From Symbiodinium microadriaticum (lineage: Eukaryota > Sar > Dinophyceae > Suessiales > Symbiodiniaceae): a DNA stretch of 64,000 bases. The notes below the pieces were generated by a model that saw only the letters and a list, made by a program, of their open reading frames with translations, was not told the DNA's origin and made no database searches. The DNA is taken from positions 510,375 through 574,374 of the forward strand of contig LSRX01000357.1 in assembly GCA_001939145.1 (NCBI GenBank), written 5' to 3'. Positions 41,819 to 54,066 of this stretch are shown in pieces; position 1 is the first letter of the stretch, and each line of letters opens with the position of its first letter. The translations under genes were made by a program, and so were the position numbers.

Positions 41819-44800
41819 GGCCGAAGGCTGTGCACCAATTAGGGTTTGGCTCTGGCAAACAAAATGATTTGAGGCACAGAGCGTTTGACGGACAATGACG
41901 ACGTTAGCGTCATCTGTGGCTCTGTCTGCAGTTCCCTGTCAGAGTTCACAAGGCTTTTCAGCAGTATCAACGACCGAATTCTATGCAACCGAAGGAATCA
42001 GAGAAATGATGCCTAATATATATTCTTACTTGTTTTTCTTTTATGGCCTGGATTCGGAAATTAAATAATCAAACAAGACAACGAAAAATACGTCAAGAAA
42101 TTGGAATCAACAACAACAGATTCTCGCGCAAAACCAAAAAGAGAAATACATCTAATTGAGAGAGAGACAGAGAAAGATTTGTAGATTTTTTCTCTAGTTC
42201 GCTGGAATATACCTATCAACAGAAAGGGATTAAGATCTTCTTTGACGGGAAAACGAACAGCTAGAAAAAAATCATTTCTTGAAGAAATAATCGAATTAGA
42301 AATGAAAAAGAAGATAAATAATTTCGATATTATCGATATGAGAAATGAAGAATATGATTTGATATTGATTATTTAAATATGTCTTTCTTTTAAATGGTTC
42401 TTTTTCTTCTCTTTTTCATTTTCAATAGATTCTAGATATATTGATGATGATTCGAACCAAGACAATGATTTAGTTTTCAAATTCTATTTAAATTCCGATA
42501 TATTCGATTCTGAATATTTATTTGAAATTCAGTTGAATATAGATGATTGAATGAAATAAATGAACTAGGCGATTTTCATATTTATATAATAAACATTATT
42601 TCTTTTTAATATATATGAATTCTATTTCATATATTCTCTTATAATACAATAGATTATTTTTGCTTAATATATAATTCATATTATTTTTCATAAATAAAGA
42701 TTCGATATTGATTTATTATATTGAATTTTAATCAAATATTTAATTGAAGATTTTCTATTAGATTTTACTATTTTTAAAAAAAATATTTTTATATCGTTTT
42801 TTTGAATTGAAAATTTTTTGAATAGAATTATGATATCTTATTATATTATTAGCAAAATAATATAATAGATCGATTATTATAGAAAGAATTGATTGAAATT
42901 TCGATGATTAGAAATAGAGAATTTTGGTTATTAAAATTCGATCGGAAATGATTAAAGATTTTGAAATAGAAAATAGAAATGAATTTTTTTTCTATTAAAA
43001 TATTTTTCTCAAATAGAAAAATCTATTTTTTCTGCAAATTCGAAATTGAAATAAAAAATTAGAATAAAATATAAAATAAAATGATTGATTTTTTAATGAT
43101 ATTGAAAATTTATATGAATTGATCATTAGATATCTCTTTCGCAAATCTATATTTTTGAATAGAATATCTCTTTTGAATTTATCTGATTAAATTCACGCTA
43201 CGAACTTGGATGAATATTTATGCATTTGATTAAAGATATTAGTATCCAATTTGTTTGTCTGATAAATAATATATTCAAATTTTCTAGATGCAAATTCAAT
43301 AATCTTTTCAGATCATATAATATTTTCTTTTTTATATTTTCTAATTTTCGATTCTTTTCATGATATTCAATATCGGATGATTAGGATTTTCAAGAGAAAT
43401 TTAAATTTCAAATATTAAATAGAAGAATATATAGATTAAATCCGAATATCCAAGAATTAAATATTTAAAGATATAGATAAATTGAATATTTCTTTGATAT
43501 AGAATTTTTTTTAATCTTCGCGACGGATAAAATATATGAGATTCTCCCTAATAATCATCTTTCATTATATGCGGATCGCATGATATATTTCAATTCGATA
43601 TCTGTTCTTTTTCGATACGAACACAGATATCTTGAAGCTTTCTCTGGTTAGAGAATACTAATTAGCAAAGATTTTCGACATTTTTTTCAGAATAAATGAA
43701 ATGAAACTAATTAATATCATGAACGAGATATATGAATTTTGGTCGAATAATTAATTTATATCAGAAGCTATGATAAATCGGCAAAAAATTAAAATGAAAT
43801 TAGATATCTCGTATTCGCAGCAAGAAGATTAATAGATATAAGTAAAAATCAGAGCGAAATAATTTGGAATTGATACGATATCATGAATTTTTAGAACGAC
43901 AAAGGACATAGATGAAAGAATATCTAAAAATCTTATTATTATTCCGGAATCTGGATTCATTTTGGAAATTATTGATTTTTCTTCATTTCATTTTTAGATT
44001 TGGTCAAGAATATATTTTAAAAATATGATTCGTCTTTCAATATATAGATATCAATATGAAGAATCGAATATATATTATATATATCGAAAAATTCTAGAAG
44101 ATTATTGGAAGAAAAGATATATCTTTCTCATATCTATGAAAATTAAGATCGCAAATAGATTCAAAAATAAAAATCCCCAAATTATCTATGATCCGAATAG
44201 AGCCAAGAAATTATAATATCGAAATGATATTTCGAATATTTTTGATGATTCAGAATAATCTTATCTCAATTTCTTAATTGAATATTTCTCGAGAAAAATC
44301 GAAATAAAGAGATTAATTAAAATATCTATATTTGAATCAATTCCCAATAATTATATCAAAAAGATGTATAAATATATATTTAAGAATATATCTGATATCG
44401 AATGATATTGATTGATTTCAACATATAGAAGATTATTCTAGATATATAATGAAATCTATATAATAATTCGTGAGAAAACGATCGAATTCGATCGATATTA
44501 AATATTAGAATTATATGATTAATTCTCATAATTTTTTAAGATATATCTTAATATTCAGAATACGGATTTATGAATATATCTTATAAGAAATGAGAAGGAA
44601 TCATGATTTAATCGACAACCTTCAAGAATAATTTATTTATGGATAATTATATAGAAAAAAAGAAATTTCCTCTACCACTATAGATTTTAATTATTAAAAT
44701 TTCTAAAATTTCATTTCATATTAGGATCTCGATTTCGGACCAAATAAATGAGAAAAGATTCCAGAACAAGACAAATTAATTGAGAAATCAAATTCTTATA

Positions 44801-45570
44801 ATATATAGTTATAATTTATAGTATCTCATAGAGATTTAGAGAGATGAAAAAATTAAAGATAATAATTCAAATAGAATATCTAAATTAAATAATATATAAT
44901 ATCGAAATTTCCCAATCAAAGCATTTTAATAGTTTAGAAAAAACGATGAAAATTAATAGATTAGAATATAATTTTAAGTTATCAGCTAATATAAAATAAA
45001 TGATAATATTATTAGAAGATATGTTTGAAAATATAATTCCAAAATATTATTAGAATTTTAAAAAATAATAAAGATAATATGTATTAAAATTTTTCATTTA
45101 TTTCCAAAAGATATTTTTAATTTTAATGGTTTATCATAAATTACTTGAATCATTATCATATATAAATTTCTAAAGCGTATGAATTAAATAAAAAATATCT
45201 ACTCTACAATAATAGAGAATATGTATTCTAAATCTATTAATATCATCAAGAAATAAAATATTCGTCGAAAAGAAATATCAAAAATTAATATAATTCAGAG
45301 AAATCTCCATAATAGTTAATCTTATATCGGTCCGGTCCGAATCCATTAATAGAAACGGAATTCTTTTATAATTTCTATATAAAATCATCTATTCTATCAC
45401 TATTTATAGTTATCCGATATCGTAATATTTATATAAAATAATAATTATTCAATTAATTAGATAGAGAATATTAAAAATATGTATTATTTTAGAAATACAA
45501 AATATAGAACAAATATCTATTTCCGACATTCTAATTTAAGATAAATTATCGAATAGGGCTTAATAATAGA

Positions 45571-45800
45571 GTGGCACGATATAGCAAAAGAAGGAACCGA
45601 ATCGCGAATTGTAGAACCGGCACCGCCAGAACCGAGCAACAAAACCGGTTCGTCGAACCGAACCGAAATAGATCCCGAACCGTGAAAGGTTCCAGGTTAC
45701 CCTATTTTTCTACTCTTCGTTACTTTTCGCTGCTTTTGCGCTCTTTGTTTTTCTTATGTTCTCGCTTCCCTTCTTTGGTCTTCGCTCTCCTTAAACTTGT
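45571..45800. other. GAACCG/AACCGGTT-rich segment
   Basis: Repeated GAACCG, AACCGG and CGAACCGAACCG motifs (45594-45690), resembling low-complexity CCG/TTC-rich DNA common in plant repeats. The 122-codon frame across it (45571-45939) is Arg-rich by repeat composition and not convincing as a gene. Confidence 0.5.
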
Positions 45801-45849
45801 ACTACAAGCACAATCCAACCAAGACCCTAAACAAGGCATTTCCGGTACT

Positions 45850-46320
45850 AAAATTATTATACTACAACCAAATACAATCCAACCAGGGCCCCAAACGAGA
45901 CATTTCCAATGCTTGGCCCCTACTCAGGATTTTGGGTAGTTCAGTAGAGCCAAATTGCCCAAAATCGCCCTAATACAATGTGTTAGGGCGATTTTGGTAT
46001 TTCTAGTACTCAAAGGGGGGTTGACCCCTGAGCAGAGCCAAAACTGTCCAAAATCGCCCTAACACATTATGTTAAGGCGATTTTAGGGGGGTTTGGCACC
46101 CAGACAGGACCCCAAACGGGGCATTTCTGGAACTAAAAGGGGGGGTTAGGGCCCCCTACTCAAAATTTTGCGCAATTCAGCAGAGCCCCATTGCCCAAAA
46201 TCGCCCTAACACAAAAAAAAGGCGATTTTGGGGTTTAGCACCCAACCACGACCCCAAACGAGAAATTTCCAGTGGTAAAAAGAAGGAGAGGTTTGGCCCC
46301 TATTTCCTAACACACTATAG
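45850..46320. repeat. Imperfect tandem repeat with internal palindromes
   Basis: Three diverged units, each with CCCCAAACG.G.CATTTC, a GGCCCCTACTCA-type segment and a hairpin CCAAAATCGCCCTAA...TTAGGGCGATTTTGG (45959-45997, 46049-46085, 46195-46230). The third hairpin has an A-run loop. It is inside the AT-rich block. Confidence 0.8.
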
Positions 46321-46495
46321 AACTCGTCGGCCCAGCCGAACCGCACAGCAAAGACAGAAACCACAACGGAACCATTTGCCTGCTAAGGATATATATCTAA
46401 GATCTTTAATATTTCGATTTAAATCTACGTGCTACAAAATATTTCGAATAAATAAATAAATATATATATATATATATTTATATTCTATATTTATA

Positions 46496-47090
46496 GGGGT
46501 TGATGGTGAGAGCATGCGTCTCGGGGCTTGCGAGTTCAGGAACCGAAGAAACTTCAGGTTGATGCCGAAACCCTCACAAGAAAGTCCCGACAGAATCCCA
46601 AGGCCCACGGCAAGTGTGGAGTACGTGTCAAGATTCCTGCTATTATAGTCCAGATCTTTGTACTTGCCTTTGTATTATATATATACATGGTTGTTATATA
46701 TTAGTGCATCTATTTCTTGATCTATCTATATGTATATTATTTTTCTGCAATACAGTGGTTGATAGATGAATTTTGAATTATTTGATTTTGCATTCCGTTA
46801 TGGCCATTTATTGGTACAACTTAAAGCCCACATCATCCCAAATTTGAAGCCCCGGGCATTGCGGCCCCCAAACCCTTAAACCCTAAACCCTAAAAACCCT
46901 AAACCTCTAAACTCTAAACCCTAAACCCCAAGCCTTAAACGCTTGAAGTCCTTGAACCCTCACTTCCGGCTTGTCTTTCAGATGGCTGCTTGCGCTTCTT
47001 ACGAAGGGCCACCGGAGCAACTTGCAAGCAGAGACTTTATTTATTCATGAAGGCCTCAATACATGAAGGGCTCAATCAAGAAATAAATAC
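46496..47090. other. Return to host-like DNA, no recognised gene
   Basis: 46496-46640 is GC-richer; 46650-46790 AT-rich; 46868-46935 C-rich telomere-like. A short frame after TCTTTCAG at 46981 (MAACASYEGPPEQLASRD) might be an exon. Confidence 0.4.
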
Positions 47091-47167
47091 AGATATATAT
47101 ATATATATATGTATATATGTATATGTGTATATGTGTATATGTGTATATGTGTATAGGTGTATAGGTA

Positions 47168-47239
<72 letters not shown>

Positions 47240-47298
47240 CATATGCATATGCATATGTATATGCATATGTATATGTATATGTACATATATATATATAT

Positions 47299-47332
<34 letters not shown>

Positions 47333-47530
47333 GAATATATATATATATGCATGTACGGGAACGACCTGTCTATATATATATATATACTTATTTATTTATT
47401 TATGTATTTATGAATGTATATACATATATATATATATATATATTGAAATATTGATATGAACCCTTGTATTTATATTGATATTTGTATTTATATTTATAAA
47501 TATAAATATAACTATATTTATATTTATATT
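47091..47530. repeat. Long AT-rich microsatellite (TATATG)n and relatives
   Basis: TATATG hexamers, TA runs and TTTA runs. All frames through it are periodic artefacts. Confidence 0.97.
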
Positions 47531-47911
47531 TACTTATATGGCGTGGATCTGCACGGGGTCGTACAAACAACTTTCAAGTGATAAACATATAAAATGCAAG
47601 ATCTCGGCACGACAGTATCTGGCATAGTTTGTAGTATACCCTAACCCTAAACTCTTCTGCAACATACACCAAAGGCCTTGTAAAACACCACGAAATCAAA
47701 CCCAAACCTCTAAAAAAAAACAACACTAAACCCTAGCCATCCCTAGTCGATGACCCCCCCCCCCCTACATGTCCGGGGATCTTTCGCAATCACAGAGCCT
47801 TGAACCTTTTAGGGTTTAGGTTTAGGGTTTAAACAGAGTTCGGGGTTAAAAAAGAGGGTCCAGAGCCTCTGCATAAGCCGTCTCGTCACACTGACCAATG
47901 TGCATTGAGCC

Positions 47912-48020
47912 TACCCATAGGCTCCATAGTAGTTCCCTTTTTTGTGGTTTAGGTTTAAAGTTTATATTTAGAATCCTACAAGGCAATCCCCAGAAGGAAC
48001 TACTCAGGAGCCTATGGGTA
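47912..48020. repeat. Hairpin repeat, family B, copy 3
   Basis: Left TACCCATAGGCTCCATAGTA, right GAACTACTCAGGAGCCTATG; core ATTTAGAATCCTACAAGGC. Confidence 0.85.
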
Positions 48021-49637
48021 TTGCAGGGTCGGAGCGCCACTGGAGCAACATTTGTTTCGCGGTTTCGGGCTGAGGGTTTTGGGATCCCCAGTATGGCTAC
48101 TGCTAGAAGTGCGGGTTCATGGGGACCATGGCCCATGATAGCAGCTCCCATGTGAGTAGGTCGGACCCAGGATGCTGCAGGAAGACATAATTTTCGTACG
48201 ACCTTCTAAAATTACCCCACAACATCTTTACAATCACCCCGCAAACCATACACGATCTTACAAGACACTTAAACCCTAAACCCTATACCCTAAACCCTGC
48301 ACATGTTTCAACATCCCCCAGACTGACGCATAGCTCTGCAGGTGGCCAACCAAAGCAGAGCAACCCAGGGACGGGTTATCCAACTGCTCTGCTGATGGAC
48401 AAAATCCAGCATTCTGCTAGGGTTTAGGGTTTAGGGTTTCTGCTTGGGAAGATGGATGTTTAGGCCTAAACCCTAAACCCTAAGCCCTTGGGCCTTGGAG
48501 TTTTAGGGTGCATTCATACATGCCGTACTTTGATAGGCTTCGGGGACTTCGGCCAAATGCCTTTTTTAGGGTTTAGGGTTATAGGGTTTAGGGCTTAGGG
48601 TTATAGGGTTTAGGGATATAGGGTTTAGGGTTATAGGGTTTAGGGTTTAGGGTTTAGGTCCATCAGCCACAGAGGGACTCCCTTGCTAAAGCTGTACATG
48701 AAATGCTCTGTGGAGAGCCGCTGTGATTCAAATCTTCTGGACATGGCATCGGGTTTTGTATGGTTTAGTAAAGCATTAAATTGGCTTGGGATTTACGGTT
48801 GAGGGTTCAGGGCATAGAGTTCGGGGTTTAGGGCACTTGCAGATGCTCGGAAAAAAGTTCACAGCCCTCACAAGGTGAACCGTAGTAAAATGTTCCACAC
48901 TTACTTATAACATGGCCTGCACTCCCAAACGTTCTTCTACTGAACCAGGCCCACCCCCCCATTATTGCTCATTGTTGAGTCTACTTACTAGGGCCCCCAG
49001 TACACTAGGAATACACGGGCTCCCGTGCTGGTACTTAGTTAGTTGTATAAGCAACCTAAGAAACGGATAGGGTTTAGGGTTTAGGGGATATCCAGTGAGT
49101 CATCCCTGCAACCGGGGCTGTTTAAGGGTTTGTCAACGCTGCGCTGCTAGCACCCACCACACAAGCCGCATTCGATCCCTGCACCCCGAAGCCCTAAACC
49201 CTAAAGAACTCTCTCTGTTGTAAATGTGCCAAAAAACCCCTGACCAAGGAACATCCTCCAAGCAGTAGAGAGGAAATCCCTATGATGCCCATGATCTATC
49301 ACCCTAAACCCCTAAACCTGAAACCCTAAACCCAAACCCTAACACCTAAACTGTTAGGGTTTAGGGGTTTAGGGTTCATAAAGCCCATTCTTCAAAGGTC
49401 TGAATATTCGGGACCGGAGTAGTATAATCCTTATGTAAAGGAGGGGCGTGCTTCAAAGGCCTTACATGCGACTAGGAGCCGTAAACACTGAACCCTGAAC
49501 CCTAAACCCTGAAACCTAAACCTGAACCCTAAACCCCCAAACCCCTAAACCCTGAACTCTAAACCCTGAACCCTAATTCCTAAGCCCCAAAAGGGTTGAT
49601 AATCAGAGGGTCTACATGACTCGGGAAAAGCTCCTCG
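48021..49637. repeat. Telomere-like tracts and unique DNA
   Basis: Tracts at 48268-48298 (C), 48417-48440 (G), 48465-48485 (C), 48565-48658 (G, with TATAGGG variants), 49065-49087 (G), 49300-49380 (C then G) and 49485-49590 (C). 48023-48155 is open (FRAEGFGIPSMATA...) and may be an exon. Nothing else recognised. Confidence 0.65.
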
Positions 49638-49730
49638 GTTCTTAGGGAATGGGGGAATGGATCCCTATGATAGTCCTTTAAGGTCCCCTATAATAGTCCC
49701 AAAAACCCCATTCCTCCATTCCCTACTAAG
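49638..49730. repeat. Hairpin repeat, family I, copy 2
   Basis: TCTTAGGGAATGGGGGAATGG pairs with CCATTCCTCCATTCCCTACT (first arm shown in part). The same element is at 6879-6973. Confidence 0.8.
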
Positions 49731-50616
49731 ACCCTAAACCCAAAACCCTAAACATCTAAACCCTAAACCCATAAGACCCTAAACCCCTAAAGCCCTAAAC
49801 CCTACCAGGGGCTCCATTTCCTACTAAGAGCCAGTCAGAAAAGCTCTTTCCCTCAAACCCCGAAGCCTCATGCGCCAGAAGTGCTATGGCCTTCGGGGTC
49901 AGGTTTACGGTTTAGGGGTTTAGGGATTTAGGGGTTTAGGGTTTAAGGTTTAGGGATTTAGGGGTTTGGGGGTTTAAGGTTTAGGGTTTAGGGGTTTAGG
50001 GGTTAGGGCTTTAGGGGTTTAGGGTTTAGAGCTTTAGGAGTTTAGGAGTTTAGGAGTTTAAGGTTTAGGGTTTAGGGTTTAGGGGTTTATGGGTTTAGGG
50101 TTTAGGGGTTTAGCGGTTTAGGGGCTTTAGGGGTTTAGGGGTCTAGGGGTTTGTTTAGGGTTTACGGCTTTATCAGGTACAGGGTAGCCGTGTCGGGATC
50201 CATGAACAAAGTTTCCGAAGCCCGACGTGCCCTAAGCAAGCAGCAGCTCATGACTAAAATCCCTAAAGATAAGCCGCAAACCCTGCTCTTACACAAGTCC
50301 CCTAAACCCTAACCCCTAAAAGCCCTAAAAGCCCTAAATTTCCTCAAACTCTACAGTCTGTATAAAGTCCCCTAAAGCCTAAGCCCCCAGAGAGTCCCTA
50401 TAGAGTTCCCTCAAGCCTCATGCCCAAATCTCTAAAGCTTAAAAAAAAACCCTAAACAAGCACTAATGGGGCTTAAGGCTTAGAGGCTTTAGGGCTTAAG
50501 GCTTCGAGGGTTTGGGGCTTAAGGCTTAGAGGGTCTAGGGCTTAAGGCTTAAGAGGGCTTAGGGCTTAGATGGTTTAGGGTTCTAACACACAGAAAGGTC
50601 CCTTAGAGGCCCCGAA
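49731..50616. repeat. Telomere-like block
   Basis: C-rich 49731-49805, G-rich 49910-50165 with many TTTAGGGG units, C-rich 50280-50460 and a GGGCTTAAGGCTTAGAGG-type array 50470-50580. Confidence 0.85.
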
Positions 50617-52010
50617 TTAGATCGAGAAGGGCACGTCGGAATCCTCGGGCTCTTGTGGCCCTCCCTCTTCGAGGCAGTGGCTCTCCGGCATCACCTTCGC
50701 CTGACGCTTGGACTCTTTCTCCTGCGAGGAGGGCTTTGGGGGTTTAGGCCCCTAAACCCTAAACCAGTTTAGGGTTCAGGGTTTAGGGTTTATAAGAGTT
50801 CAGAGTTGAGGGTTTAGGGTTCAGGGTTTAGGGTTTAGGGCTTATAAGAGTTCAGAGTTGAGGGTTTAAGGTTCAGGGATTAGAGTTCAAGCTGCAGGGT
50901 GGAGGGCTTGGACTCTTGCTCCAGTGATGCGCTCACGTCGACGGGCTTAGGTATGGAACGCGGGGTTCTTGATTCATAGATTCAGACAGCGATCGTGTTT
51001 TTTGCGCTTCTTACAGAGCTTTTTCCAGGGTTTAGGCTTTAAGCTTTAGGGTTGAAATCTTGGGGTTTGAGGCCTTCCGGCTTAGGGTTAGTTTAGGCCT
51101 GAGGATTTAGAAAATTGTGGTTTAGGGTTTAGGGTTTACTCCAGCCAGTTTCCAGCTTTTCCTGTCTTCCCGAAAGGGGGGAGTTTAGGGCTGTAGGCTT
51201 TTGAGTCTATTGGGGCTCAGGGTCTGTAGGGTTGCTCCGTCCCGAGCTGGTACTTACAATCATCCACTTTGTGGCTGCCGTTTAAGGTAAGGATAGAACA
51301 ACAAGTTCAAGGTTGCGGCTTTATAAACACTCTGGGCGAACCGGTAAAAGGTTGGTAAGATGACACCATGCAGACAAGTCATCCACCAAAAGATACAACG
51401 AAACCCTAAATCCCAAACCCTGAACCCTAGGCTAGACACAGACTGGCGCCTGCCCTCCCGGAAGCGTTGGATGCGGTGAATGATGTCAGCAATCACCCTA
51501 CAAATCGTTCGGAAACGCTCGGGTCTATGGTTGGGGAGAAGGGACCTGGTCCCTTTAAGCCTCCTCTTTAAAGGGTCCTACAACTAAGGGTTACTGTAAG
51601 GGTTCTATGAACTGTAAGGGTCCATGTACTCATATAGTATATACATTGGCCTTAAAGTAGTACCTGCAATGGCGACCCTGATTTGCACACTCCCCTCCAA
51701 GAAGAGGGCATATAACAGGGTCCGAATAGTCAGGCCCCTACAGACAAAGACGAGTTAACTAAACCCTAAACCCTAAATCCTAAACCCTAAAACCTAAACC
51801 CTAAATCCTAAACCCTAAACCCTGAATCCTCAGCCCTAACCCTAAACCCTGATCAAAGGTCCACCTGCGCCTTAAGGGGCTCCTTACCGGCCCTCCTTTT
51901 CACAGTTCCTTCAAGGGCAGTCCTGGCAAAGGGGCTCCTCGACGCGGTTGAGGATAAGCTCCTCTTGCTCACCAGCGCCTTTGTCCTTGCTGTTTCTGAG
52001 GGGCTTAGGC
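50617..52010 (-). CDS. Fragmented gene on the minus strand, unrecognised
   Basis: Exon-like blocks on the minus strand, separated by telomere-like repeat: about 52000-51874 (SLSSTASRSPFARTALEG, then KRRAGKEPLKAQ, with a possible AG|GT donor), about 51528-51433 (RPERFRTICRVIADIIHRIQ, then RFREGRRQ), about 51399-51260 (FWWMTCLHGVILPTFYRF), about 51170-51140, about 51030-50980 (WKKLCKKRKKHDRCL), about 50960-50893 (DVSASLEQESKPSTLQ), and 50733-50617 (EKESKRQAKVMPESH, then EEGGPQEPEDSDVPFSI, TAA). Composition is coherent: basic and Ser-rich, acidic at the end. The joins were not resolved and more than one gene may be involved. No domain recognised. Confidence 0.4.
51596..51735. repeat. Half copy of hairpin family J and family D-like end
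   Basis: AAGGGTCCATGTACTCATAT then CCTTAAAGTAGTACC matches the left half of 24634-24735. GTCCGAATAGTCAGGCCCCT (about 51720) recalls a family D arm. Confidence 0.6.
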
Positions 52011-52280
52011 TTGGATGTTTGGGGTTTGGACTTAGAAGTTGGATGTAGACCTCTCTCTGCGAGAAACTCCTATATTCAAAGGCTTCTATATTTGAATCCA
52101 TATCATAACACCGTTCAGGTCTACATTACGCACAGATGCACGCAGAACACACGTGTCCAAGAAGCCAGTGCGACCAGCATCTGCAGCATCCAGCAATTCG
52201 TCCACCCCCAACCCGAAAATCTCGCGAAAACAAACCATAAACCCCAAAATGAGGATCAATAGGGCTGACCGTTAAACCCC

Positions 52281-52344
52281 CCAAAAGTACGTAGAATAAT
52301 GGCCCCAAACCCATAAAAAGGGCTATTATTCTACATACTTTTGG
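52281..52344. repeat. Hairpin repeat, family G, copy 1
   Basis: Arms CCAAAAGTACGTAGAATAAT and ATTATTCTACATACTTTTGG, short loop (AAACCCATAAAAAGGG). Copy 2 at 62701-62767. Confidence 0.9.
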
Positions 52345-53816
52345 AATCTTGGTAGGGTTTATAAACCCTAAATCCTAAACCCTTTTAGGGTGTATTGTCC
52401 TAGCAAACTCGCTCCTGAAAATGCCACACGCCAAGCTCACGAAGGCGAAAGGCTCAAAGACCCTTAGGTTTAGGGTTTAGGGTTTAGGGCACTTGAAGTA
52501 ACGCAAGGCCTCCATACCTAGAATAAGTAATGTAAAAGGTTATGAGGGGCTTTATAGAGTCACATGACAGGGTAGGCCCTTAATTCGGACGAGTGTTGTT
52601 GGGTGCACTATGGTAGGGACAGTAGAGGAGATCATTAGGAATTAGTCCGACCTCTGTATTGCGGTGATGTCCTCAGCCCAAGAACTCACTGCAATGTGCC
52701 CTTAACCTAAACCGCTTTTCCACATAACACCAAGCCCCACCTTTATCCCTAAGAAGCTACCCGGATTCATACAAGGAAATCACCATAACGGGCCAAACAA
52801 AAAGGTAGGTGTTAAAAACACCCTAAACCCTAAACCCTAAAAGCCCTAAGCCCTAAACCCGAAACGCCCTAAACCCTAAACCCTAAAAGCCTTAAACCCT
52901 AAACCCTAAAAGCCCTAAACCCTAAACCCTAAACCCTAAAAGCCCTAAACCCTAAAAGCCCTAGACCCTAAAAACCCTAAAAGCCCTAAACCCTAAAAAG
53001 CCCTAAACGCCCTAAGCCCTATACCCTAAAAAAAAAGAGGTAGGTTTTCTTATGCAGGGTTCAGGTCTTCCCACACCTTTCGAGTGCCGGGGCCTCCCCG
53101 AAATGATGGAAGCATCTCTTGGATTCGACTCGGGTTTAGGGGTTCCTAAGGTTTAGGGGTTCCTAAGGTTTAGGGGTTCCTAAGGTTTAGGGGTTCATAA
53201 GGTTTAGGGGTTCATAAAGCATAAGGTTTAGGGGTTTAGGGGTTTAGGGTGTAGCCCCTGCCCCTGATTAAATGATGGGAATAAGGTTTGGCGCCCAGCT
53301 TTCAACCGAGTACTCTCAGCCCCTACACCCGCCAAACTCTAAGCTTTACCCCAAAAACCCAACCCTAAACCTTAAACCCTGAACTCTGAACCCTAAACCC
53401 TGAACCCTAAACCCTGAACCCTAAACCCCAAACCCTAAACCCCAAACCCCCAAAACCCTAAACCCCTAAACCCCAAACCCTAAACCCTAAACCCTGAACC
53501 CTAAACCCCAAACCCTAAACCCCAAACCCCCAAAACCCTAAACCCCTAAACCCCAAACCCTAAACCCCAAACCCCCAAAACCCTAAACCCCTAAACCCCA
53601 AACCCTAAACCCTAAACCTTAAACCCCTAAACCCCTAAAGCTCTAAACCCCAAACCCTCCCCCCCCCTTTTTAAGGCGAGGCACTGGTCGGACCGGGTAC
53701 TTGTATATCAGGGCCAGCTGAATGCAGGACCTTTTTGAGACACTCGTAAATCCAGGAAACTATGCTATGTTCCGGATCCTATAAGGTAGCCCCCAAAAAA
53801 GGAACTACAATGGAGG
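52345..53816. repeat. Telomere-like tracts, unique DNA, half family B copy
   Basis: C-rich 52822-53030 with AAAAGCCCTAAACCCT units; a GGTTTAGGGGTTCCTAA array 53130-53240; C-rich 53340-53655, where a unit of about 90 bp seems duplicated. 52400-52480 may hold a small exon. 53770-53816 is the right half of a family B hairpin. Confidence 0.75.
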
Positions 53817-53917
53817 TACCCATAGGCCACTAAGTAGTTCCTTTTGAAATTTTGGGATTGCCTTCTAGGATTCTAAATATGAGCCACGAGAAGGAACTAG
53901 TTAGGGGCCTATGGGTA
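53817..53917. repeat. Hairpin repeat, family B, copy 4
   Basis: Left TACCCATAGGCCACTAAGTA, right AACTAGTTAGGGGCCTATGG then GTA; core TAGGATTCTAAATATGAGCC. Confidence 0.9.
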
Positions 53918-53970
53918 GGGCTTACGGCTTAGATTTTCAGGGTTTGGGGCTTTTGGTGGGCTTAGGGTGT

Positions 53971-54066
53971 GCCTGGACCCTTAAGAACCTCCCTTTTTAG
54001 GGCTTCCCTAGTATGACTTCCTTATATAAGTCCCTAAAAAAGGTAGGTTCTTTGGGGTCTTGGCAG
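53971..54066. repeat. Hairpin repeat, family E, copy 3
   Basis: TGGACCCTTAAGAACCTCCC pairs loosely with GGTAGGTTCTTTGGGGTCT; core CTTCCTTATATAAGTCCCTA. Confidence 0.8.

Larger units (their letters stand above)
41985..46495. other. Very AT-rich block of unknown origin
   Basis: About 160 bp after the GH16 stop the composition changes abruptly to very AT-rich DNA (roughly four fifths A+T by eye) with no telomere-like repeat, until about 45550. A GC-richer part (45570-46340) and another AT-rich piece (to 46495) follow. Short stretches read like real protein (for example LEEIIELEMKKKINN near 42280), and purines dominate the plus strand, as in decayed organelle or AT-rich coding DNA. No organelle, rRNA or tRNA gene was recognised. 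It may be an organelle-derived or foreign insertion, or an assembly chimera; there is no n at either border. Confidence 0.8.

Noticed and set aside
44025..44216. 63-codon frame in the AT-rich block
   Set aside because: Lys/Ile/Tyr-rich by base composition, isolated among stops, no recognisable family; not enough to call a gene.
42000..45550. Fungal-style RIP (C-to-T mutation) as cause of the AT-rich block
   Set aside because: TG dinucleotides remain common and CG is not depleted by eye, unlike RIP; a dinucleotide count would be needed to be sure.
46990..47459. Several 80-114 codon frames rich in Tyr, Ile, Val and Met
   Set aside because: Translations of the TATATG microsatellite in different frames and strands.
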